Source: Solicoccozyma terricola (taxonomy: Eukaryota > Basidiomycota > Tremellomycetes > Filobasidiales > Piskurozymaceae). Taken from it: a DNA stretch of 64,000 nucleotides. Position numbers and translations under genes: made by a program. The notes below the pieces were generated by a model. The model made no database searches. It was not told the origin of the DNA and worked only from the letters and a program-made list of their open reading frames with translations. Shown piece by piece: positions 56,453 through 64,000 of this stretch. Location of the stretch: positions 74,843-138,842 of the forward strand of contig BCLD01000010.1 in NCBI GenBank assembly GCA_001600875.1, written 5' to 3'. Every line of letters starts with the position of its first letter. The first letter of the stretch is position 1.

Positions 56453-59028
56453 ATGTCAACAGGTACGTTATCCTCTTTCTTTCCAATGCTTTAATAAATC
56501 TCTTCGCCCGGACTGAACCACCACCACCACGCACCTCCACACACCTCCACCTCCTCCACACACCACCACCACCTCCTCCTCCACAACCCCCCTCGCAACA
56601 GAACCAACATCATACCCATCCCCAACTCCAGCTCTCCTCTCCGCTTTACTTTCATTAAGATCAACTCCACCTCGACTTATTCAAAGTCCACCTACTCAAC
56701 CTAGAAGAGCTAGTGTTGCGTTGATTATTAGGTTAGTGTGGTGCGGTGGTGGTGGTGGTGGTGGGGTGGTGGTGGTGGGGGGAAGGCGAAGGGGAAGGGA
56801 GGGGAGATGAGGAAGGGGGAGAGGGGGCGGGGAGGAGGAGAGGGGGCGGGAGGAGGAGGAGGATTGATTCATTGATTGATTGATTCATTTATTGATTTGA
56901 TTTTTTCTTCCTTTCTTTCTTTCTTTCTTTCTTTCTTTCGACCGATCGTACCGATTTATTAGATTGAAACCACCAGAGGGATTGAATATTCCGGAAGAGG
57001 AGAATGGAGTTGGATTATCTATTGAGGATTTTTTTCGACTTCGTATGTCCCTTTCCCTTTCCCTTCTTCCCCCCCCCCCCCCCCCCCCCCCCCCCCCGCA
57101 AAAACCTCGGGGTTTTGGAAGGTTATGTGTCTCCTTTTTTTAATTTTTTCCTTTTTTTTTTTTTTCCCCCCCCCCCCCCCCGGCAACACCAACAGCATGG
57201 GTTTCTCATCCACTTACTACCCCTCAATTACTTTACATTCGAAGATCGACTAGACCTTCGGATAGGTTTTCAAGTCATATTGCGTTTCCAGGGGGTAGAC
57301 AAGAACCAGGGGATGATGGGGCGCATTATACGGCTTTGAGGTGGGTTTGATGCCAGTTCGTTGTTGGTGTTTGACTATTAATGCGAGATTTACCCCGGTG
57401 GGTTTTTCTGTTTTCCCTCTTTTCTTCTTCCCTTCTTTCACAGAGAAACTTGGGAAGAAATCGGTATCGATCTAGCTGAAAAGGAATACCTAACCGTTGG
57501 AAGACTTGATGATCGAGAAATAACCACTTCATTAGGCAAGCGATTATTAATGATCCTATCACCTATCGTCTTCCTTCAAACTTCTCCATATTCACCAACA
57601 CCGGATCTTCAACCGACAGAGGTATCAAGTTTACATTGGATCGATATACCTAGTCTTATTCCACCGTATTCAAAGAATATGTGGTCCAGTGTGGAAATCG
57701 ATATTAGTTCGAGATTGAGTCCGAGGAATAAGTTGGTTAGATTGATATTGAGGGGTTTGGTAGGGAGTATGAAGTGAGTCTTGTCGTTCTCCTGCGCTTT
57801 CAGTTTCGATGGATTTTGAAGGGATCTTACCGAGAAAAAACTAACCGCGATTTTATCATTATTCTTTTCTCCCCCCCCCCCCCCCCCCCGGCCCCCCAAC
57901 CCAGATTCGGAGCATTACTTCTACCAGACGAACCAGACTGCGTGGCGGAAGGTTTCATACCAGAGTTTCAAGACGAAAAGAGCTCGAGAGGATGGGGAGC
58001 TGGAACTTTCACCTCGTCTGGAAAACGACAGTTAAGATTATGGGGATTGACCTTGGGAATGACGCTGTAGGTGGATGATGATCAGATCCGGGAAAACGGG
58101 GCGGAGTTCTACGGATGATAACGTCGCTCACACCCCTTCCCCCCCCCGGCCCCAACCGATCCCTCACAGAGACCTCCTCTCACACCTCCCACAAGGCGGT
58201 GCGACTCCTCTCGTTCGACCACTCACACTCTCCGATGAGATCCCTTCAGATTCAAATATCACACCACGCGGGTACGAAATTCCAACAGGATTCGAACCAC
58301 GTACTCCCGTCACCGTCACCTCCTCATTCGACGAACAATGGGGAGTCGGAGTCGGCTCATCATCGACTGACCAGAATCGATCTCCAGTGATGAATGGCAA
58401 CACGGAAGGTGGTCAGGTGGATGTACAGGTAGGGACGAAGGGGAAAGGAAAGGAGCTGAATAGGATGGGAGTGAATGGAGTGCAAGGGACTAAGAGGAGG
58501 GGTGGAGTCGGTCCTGGAATGACGTGAGTGTGCAGAATGCGTGGTGGGATCCTCGTCTTGGAAAGAATCAAAAAAAAAGCAATGACTAAATCATGGCTCG
58601 AAATCGTATCAGCTCGGTATTCCCTCGATTTAGCTACATCGATATAAATTTCTTCATATGGTGAGTAAGGGCCGATGCATACCTCATCGATTTACCCCAT
58701 CGTTTGATCTCACGCATTGCACGATCCTACATCACAGGGTATTTGGAAGACGATACCGGACAGTTGTGCGAGGTTGGGAAGCTAGCATGCGAGGTCCACC
58801 ACGAGCGGCAGATCGGAGGTACGTATGGTCACGGCGTCAACCCGGAGAAAACCAGAGCTAATTCCTTCCCCGTCGTCTCGCAGAATCAATTGGTCCGGTG
58901 CGGCCCTCTCCACATTCTACGCGGCAGTCAGACAAGCATTGGTAGTTGCCATCGTCCTAAGAGCCATTGCAACTGGAGCTGCCTTGGCTGGAGTGAGCTG
59001 GTATTTGTGGAAGCGATGGAGTGCTTAA
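56453..59028 (+). CDS. Nudix hydrolase (CoA-pyrophosphatase-like) with C-terminal membrane segment, 494 aa, 10 exons
   Basis: Exons: 56453-56462 (10 nt), 56602-56731, 56963-57042, 57196-57340, 57444-57773, 57905-58066, 58170-58523, 58613-58660, 58738-58818, 58884-59028. The Nudix box is FPGGRQEPGDDG and ALRETWEEIG (residues 104-129), preceded by RPSDRFSSHIAFPGG, as in the PCD1/NUDT7/NUDT8 CoA-diphosphatase group; the first Glu of the box is Asp. Then LLMILSPIVFLQ, TEVSSLHWIDI and KRQLRLWGLTLGM complete the domain. Residues of about 290-410 are disordered, and the end has a hydrophobic stretch (LVVAIVLRAIATGAALAGVSWYLW). Substrate is inferred from family resemblance. Introns 3, 5 and 6 contain long poly(C) runs (29, 16, 20 and 9 nt). 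Confidence 0.88.
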
Positions 59029-59082
59029 TAGTCCCTCCTCATGCAAAGTGAATTTTTGTAGCGTATCTTCGTGTTGTTTGCT

Positions 59083-60435
59083 TCATGTCGCATTGCTTTT
59101 ATCATTCTCCGCGAGTCCCAGATCGGCTAGATCGTCCTCTACACCAGTGGTCTGACCACTTTGGCCATCCGGTCTTTGATCTTTTCCGAGTACGCTGACT
59201 TCCTCCCCGATCTCGTTTGTGAACACCTCTCCTCTCGAATTGCGAATCGATTGCGCACCCGCACCACCTTTCGTCGACCAGTCCACCGTATCCGCCGAGG
59301 ATGTCGAAAGATACTGGATAACGGTAGAATTGTATGCAGATGAAGCTGGATGAGACGAGGTGAGAGTAGGTAATTTGAGGGTCGTCATATGTGGACCTGA
59401 GTGGGCAAAAGGTGAAGTCAAGATCGGGTGACTGACAGGGTAAGGGCGCGCGCTCCTATGTCATACAGATAGCGCTGATGTAAGGTATCTCTTGTTCGGT
59501 CTTTGTTTTTGATAACCTGTCGTCCGGGAAACGAATCAGCGATGAGTATTCTGGACCTGTACCAGCCTCCCCAACATCATAGCACCTACTTCTCTACGTA
59601 ATCCCACAGTGGATTCCCAACCAACACCGTTCCACCATTTTCCCACCGAGTTCTATGCCAATTTGCTCTTAAGAACGCCTCGTAGAGCTCTCGAGGGCAA
59701 TGAGGTAGGTAAGCGAGGGTTGGAATGGTGGGATCGAGTTGATGCGCGCCGAGCTGGTTCAATCGATCGATCGAGGTCGTCAGTTGAATAGGTGATAGCG
59801 CGGTCAGTTTGTGAAGACGAACCTCATTGTATGGCAGAATGCGATATCCGTGATGTTTCAACAACAATAGATCGGTAGGAGCGAAGAGAGGGTCATACAG
59901 TTCCACATCCTCTATCGCAATCTATGCAGGGACGGCCGACGTTTAAGCCTCTTCTCCAGAATGACAATACGTCGATGAATGAGCACTTACATCGAGCCTG
60001 GCAACCATGTCCTGTAGTAACAGATACTGCATTTTCGCTTCGTTGGACTCTGAAATCTTGCCTATTCCTAGACAAAGCAGTTTCCTTCGTTTGTTTGGTA
60101 TGTTGTCGCCAGTATTTTGCGTCGTGAACGACACCGATGTGGGACTAGGGCGCTGTTTACCCATTCCCCCCAGTTCTTCATCCACACGACCGAGAAGGTC
60201 TGTCAACGAGACGAGTTCAGCATGATGGTCTTTCACTCTGGGCTCCATGACAATCCTACCCACCTCTCCATTCCCTCCACCACCCATCCTCGGCTACAAG
60301 CGCTCGTCTCTTCACATCCAGGATCTGCAACAACCTGTTTAGCTCTTCTTCTGGAGTTTGCTTCACCTCCCCAGGGAAACGACCTTTTCGCTTCTTCTTT
60401 GTCCGTGTGTGGAGGGTGAATCCGTCCGAGTTCAT
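59083..60435 (-). CDS. SRR1-like domain protein, about 383 aa, 5 exons
   Basis: Exons: 60435-60264, 60199-59991, 59921-59590, 59556-59467, 59431-59083. The N-terminus is basic (LHTRTKKKRKGRFPGEV). The SRR1 domain follows: LLCLGIGKISESNEAKMQYLLLQD, VELYDPLFAPTDLLLLKHHGY, TLAYLPHCPRELYEAFLRANW, GNPLWDYVE, ILIADSFPG, and the end LKLPTLTSS, SSAYNSTVIQYL. Fungal and animal SRR1 relatives (yeast Ber1) are linked to haem metabolism and microtubule stability; the plant protein to circadian control. Exact function unknown. Introns 3 and 4 are very short (33 or 39 nt and 35 nt); without them the frame stops at DYVEK. CACGTG is at 60533-60538, about 98 bp upstream. Confidence 0.82.
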
Positions 60436-60615
60436 GGTGGTTGAACTTGATGGTGATGAAGAGGGGGGGATGGTGGAAACGCAGAGGACGTTGTGCTACG
60501 AAATAAAAAGTCGAATCGTCAACAAACCAAGCACGTGGCAAGGAATAAATATCAGACGTCTGCCCGGAACACTTTTCCATTATGTTCCATCTGATTACAA
60601 GCACAATGATACAAT

Positions 60616-62298
60616 CTACTCGTCGTCATCATCATCATCATCATCCCCTCTCGCCTTCTCATCCCTCCTGACCATCTCATCATTCTCATTTTGCGCCGCT
60701 TGCATACCTGCAAGGAGATCTCCCCCTTTCGTAGAGCCGTTGGCGAGCGGTGCGTTTGTGGTGGACTTGAGGGATTGCAGTCTTTGACCTATTGGGAGAT
60801 AGAACGCGGAGATAGGTGGGATGGTCAGTAGATGATTCCAAGATCGAATCCGGGAAAGAAAAAAAAAAGGTCATCTTCTCATCGTCTCCGGGGTACAACT
60901 TCAACTTTCGCACTGTTGGGTCACCCTCATGACTCTGTCGAAGCATCCCCTCCATTGTAGTGTTTCTACTGTCGCGCGTTCTCTTGACAGTGTTACTGCC
61001 TGGAGTCGAGAAATGAGAGGTACAAGCCACCAGCAGATCGACCAGTCCGAGTGTTATGAGCCTCTTTCATCTTTCTCTCATTGAAAAGAGAAAAGATCGA
61101 GCAATGACTGTACAAGCCACGATCGACATCTTGCCATCCTACCAGTCACTCGACCTTTCACCCAATGATCTGATCCCATTCCACTTCCTAACCCATTCCA
61201 AACACTGTCCAATACGACGGGTTTCTCAATCCCCCGCCAACATTCTCAATTCTCCCACTTTCCCGAACTCCACCTCCTCCCACCGCATCCCACCGCATCC
61301 CAACAAAAAGCACCCAACAACCCCCCGGGCATTCCTGCTATTTCATTCCCTTTCCCCCCCCCGAAAGAAATTCGACTCACGGAATAAAAACGCATAAGCT
61401 TCCCTCGTTTGTCTTTCTAATTTTCTCGTTCGTTTTTCCATATCTCGTTTGAGATCCCAATTTGCACGTTTAGGAGCGATGTTTAGAAGATCCTGAGGGG
61501 GGGGGGGGGGGGCGCGGGGTGAAAGAAAGGGGTGGGAGGGGATCCGAGATCATGGATGGAGTGAGGTTAGTTGTTGGGAAAGCAAGGTGAGAGATGGAAT
61601 GGGGAATAGGTTGGAGATAGAGAGGGAACGGTCATGTCGGTCAAGGTATTCCAAAGTCATGCATGTTGTCATCATTGGGTGTGATTAAAAGAGAGGGAGA
61701 TAAGATTTGAAAGGGGTCGGCGGGAAGATGGAAAGGGAAAAGAACCAAAAACTGATCAGTCATCTCTTCAATCCTTCAATCATATTGCCTCGGCGGCGCA
61801 TTTTCTCATTAGAACGCCTCCTTCATCCGGAAACGGGAAAACTCACCAAATCCTCCTCCCTCTTCCTTTCATCGTCCTTCAAGATCTTCTCCGCAAGACC
61901 TTTAACTTTATCTTCAACAGTGTTACCTTTCCTAGATACCACTTCTTCTCCCTCTCCATTCTCTTCCTCTCCATCCTCGTAAACTACTGACCCATTCGCG
62001 AGTGATTTCGGCCGTTTAGCTGCTTGTCGAGTTGAAGGATCAAAGTTACGGGGTTTGAATGAGAATGGTTTGCTGTGTTTTTTTGGGGGGGATGAGGACG
62101 GAGAGGGTCAGTTCAGATGAGGAATCGTAGGGATAGTTTGGGTGGATCGAGAAGGGAAGAGACGTACTCGGACACTGCTAAACCTGCATTGTCACCTTGT
62201 CCTGATTGACCGTCTGCCTCCCCTGCCTTGCGTTTTTTAAGTGCGAGTAGCCTGTCCTTGCGCTGTGCTGCTGCGATTGCGAGGGATGTATCTGCCAT
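60616..62298 (-). CDS. CWF18: Splicing factor CWF18 (CCDC12), 213 aa, 4 exons
   Basis: Exons: 62298-62168, 62072-61847, 61492-61381, 60788-60616. The protein starts MADTSLAIAAAQRKDRLLALKKRK and continues FSFKPRNFDPSTR, NTVEDKVKGLAEKILKDDERK, DLLNIAPKRANWDLKRDMEKR and KLERQTREAYAFLFRQRLQSLK, the complete cwf18/CCDC12 signature. It is a small, helical subunit of the NineTeen-complex-associated spliceosome (Cdc5/Prp19). The acidic tail ends in eight Asp and Glu. Intron 2 ends in a 16-nt poly(C) run on the sense strand just before TCAG. Intron 3 is about 590 nt, the longest in the window. Starts 195 bp from the divergent ATP12 gene. Confidence 0.93.
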
Positions 62299-62493
62299 TG
62301 TGTGGTGATTGATGCAGAGTGATACGTTGAGAGAGAGTGGTTGGTTGGTGGTGGTGGGCTGTGGGAGCGAGTCACGTGAAATAAAAGTTGGGACGGCGAG
62401 TTGGGAGACGGGAGGGGACATCCAGGTATATCGAGTGGACATCGAGTGGACATCTACATCCCTCAACATCATCCTCTTCTCCATCTTGTTCAA
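62299..62493. promoter_or_regulatory. Shared divergent promoter CWF18 / ATP12
   Basis: 195 bp between the two ATGs with GTCACGTGA at 62371-62379 and the duplicated GACATCGAGTGGACATCGAGTG (about 62432-62449). Confidence 0.5.
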
Positions 62494-64000
62494 ATGTCGA
62501 CTTCCCGCACAGTCGTTCAATCGCTCTCCCGCTCGCTGTTCCGTGGCTCACACCTTCCTTCCCGATCACCATGTCTTGTCCAACGGCACTTTGCATCAAC
62601 ACTTCCCACTCCTCCTCTCGCTGTCCCTACAGACGCTCATGCCCGCGCAGCAGCTAAACATCAGAAGAAGATGGGTGATGGGATTGTTGGGACCGGAAGT
62701 GGGACGCAGAGTCAGTGTTTGCAAGGGTGTAATGTTATGGTTTCTTTGAAACAAAAATTCCCAAACTGACTATGAGTTTTTCGGGAACTTGCTCGTAGGA
62801 GCGGAAGTTACATTGAGGAGGTTTTGGAAGACCGTTGGGATCATGGAGCAACCTGATGGTAACCATCCCCATATTTTCCCTTCCAAAATCCCAGTCTTAG
62901 GACGACGAAAAACTAATCTCTTTCAACCCCCCCCCCCCCCCCCCCCCGTAAATCCGTTTTCTTTGCTATTCGAACCATTATCATTGCATTTCGACCTCAG
63001 GTTCATATCATATAACACTAGACGGTCGACCACTCAAGACTCCTTCCGCTGCTCGTCTTTCCATCCCATCCGATAGAAAAATCTTGGCGGTGTTGATCGC
63101 TAATGAATGGGAGAATCAAAGTGAGGTTTTGAAAGTTAGTGGGTTGCCATTGGTGAGTGTTGAGTGGCAGGGGAAAGAGGGGAAGGGGGGGGGTGGGGGC
63201 GAATTTCACAACGAGGTCGTTCAGCGCCATGGAAATTGCGTTTCAATGGCCAGTGGAGGGTATGGCCAGTGCTGATTTTGAAACGTTTTCGTGCGGGGTT
63301 TGTTTCTTAAGACTTCTTTGGCTAGTAGAGCATTGGATGGAATGACGGAAGAAGAGGTTAAAAAGGGGGTTACAGATGAGCTCTTGAGATATCTTGATAC
63401 GGATACTACATGGTATGTTACCCGCCCCCAATTAAACTTGGCCGAACTGGTAATTGATTTTCGTGTTGGTTCTGAACCCCGTCCCCCCCCCCCCCCCCCC
63501 CCCCCCCCGGGCCCCGCCAACCAGCTTCCCATCAGACGGTCCATCTCCACTCGTTCGTCTACAAGAACAACACTGGGACACTCTGCATCTTTGGTACAAA
63601 CAACAATTCGGTATCAACATCAAATCATTCCCTGAATTAGTATTAAGTGGACAAAAATTCGAACAAGATGCTGAAACTAGACGAGTATTGAGGGAAGAGG
63701 TTGAGAAATTCGACGAATTCCAAATGGCAGGTGAGGGTTTTTCCGTCCTTTTTAATCCACACACACATTCGATAATATTTACGTCAAAGCCGTCACTGAT
63801 ATCAATCTTGCCTTTGCCGGGACCCTAGCACTCGAAAGAGCAACATATGCTTCAAAATCGTTCCTCATCGGTTTCGCTCTCGTTTATGGTCGTTTATCAG
63901 CAGATCAAGCTGCTAGCGCTAGTCATGTGGAAGTCACAGCTCAGATCAAGCTGTGGGGTGAAGTTGAGGATGGTGAGTTATGCGTGAATGGGGGGGGGGG
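62494..64000 (+). CDS. ATP12: F1-ATPase assembly chaperone ATP12, 3' end outside window
   Basis: Exons: 62494-62710, 62799-62858, 63001-63152, 63312-63412, 63525-63730, 63829-63972; an intron opens at 63973 and the window ends in it, so the last exon is missing. The N-terminus (MSTSRTVVQSLSRSLFRGSHL, LVQRHFASTL) is a mitochondrial presequence. Then AEVTLRRFWKTVGI, YHITLDGRPLKTPSAARL, VLIANEWENQSEVLK, TSLASRALDGM, LVRLQEQHWDTLHLWYKQQFG, RATYASKSFLIGFALVYGRLS and HVEVTAQIKLWGEVED match Atp12 throughout. It binds the F1 alpha subunit in the matrix during assembly. Introns 2 and 4 carry 21- and 26-nt poly(C) runs, and the last visible intron ends in 11 G. Confidence 0.94.

Noticed and set aside
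61056..61397. Plus-strand frame inside CWF18 intron 3
   Set aside because: Pro/Ser-rich translation of pyrimidine-rich intron sequence; no family features.

Overview
This is a stretch of fungal nuclear DNA, most likely from a basidiomycete yeast of the Tremellomycetes type (Cryptococcus/Kwoniella relatives). The evidence is very intron-dense genes (up to 15 exons, introns mostly 40-100 nt, GT-AG with CTRAY-like branch points), tightly packed genes on both strands, and gene products typical of this group: an EGCrP/Egh1-type glycosidase, a KNL1/Spc7 kinetochore protein, Cdk8 and an Rqc1/TCF25 homologue. The genus is an inference. I hand-spliced every multi-exon model; exon boundaries in each entry come from reading donor and acceptor sites and checking that frames join.

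Layout. 1-6.2 kb: end of a coiled-coil protein, a four-exon protein of unknown function (minus) and a low-complexity single-exon protein, separated by about 2 kb holding a 100-N gap. 7.2-16.4 kb: secreted RlpA/expansin-like protein, UPF0047/YjbQ-family protein (minus), PIF1 helicase and UTP4 (ribosome biogenesis). 16.4-25.5 kb: RQC1 (minus), an unrecognised 264-aa protein (plus), LCL2 (minus), a ZRC1/COT1-type zinc transporter (minus) and a small single-pass membrane protein (minus). 26.2-33.3 kb: SPC7/KNL1 (minus) divergent from SSN3/CDK8 (plus). 34.7-45.5 kb: amino-acid permease, EGH1/EGCrP-like glycosidase, mitochondrial ferredoxin YAH1 (minus) and a sugar-transporter-like MFS protein. 46.1-54.9 kb: an atypical bZIP factor, a RING protein (minus), a putative PD-(D/E)XK-fold protein (minus) and an F-box-like protein (minus). 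56.4-64 kb: Nudix hydrolase with a C-terminal membrane segment, SRR1-like protein (minus), splicing factor CWF18/CCDC12 (minus) and ATP12, which runs off the right edge.

There is no biosynthetic cluster, mobile element, CRISPR array or tRNA that I can support. Most genes are housekeeping (translation quality control, ribosome biogenesis, splicing, kinetochore, Fe-S and F1-ATPase assembly) mixed with transport and surface functions. Several pairs share short divergent promoters (UPF0047/PIF1, RQC1/unknown, SPC7/SSN3, CWF18/ATP12).

The most unusual features are: (1) long poly(C) runs, mainly C on the sense strand, inside introns and 5' flanks, which also coincide with every assembly gap; (2) two adjacent microexons of 12 and 13 nt in the UPF0047 gene and a 19-nt one in RQC1; (3) a hexamer repeat just upstream of the PD-(D/E)XK-like gene that encodes a repetitive uORF ending in an ATGA overlap with the main start; (4) a bZIP protein lacking the invariant Asn and carrying two CCxGxxDC motifs; (5) five degenerate MELT-like repeats plus two PP1-docking motifs in SPC7.
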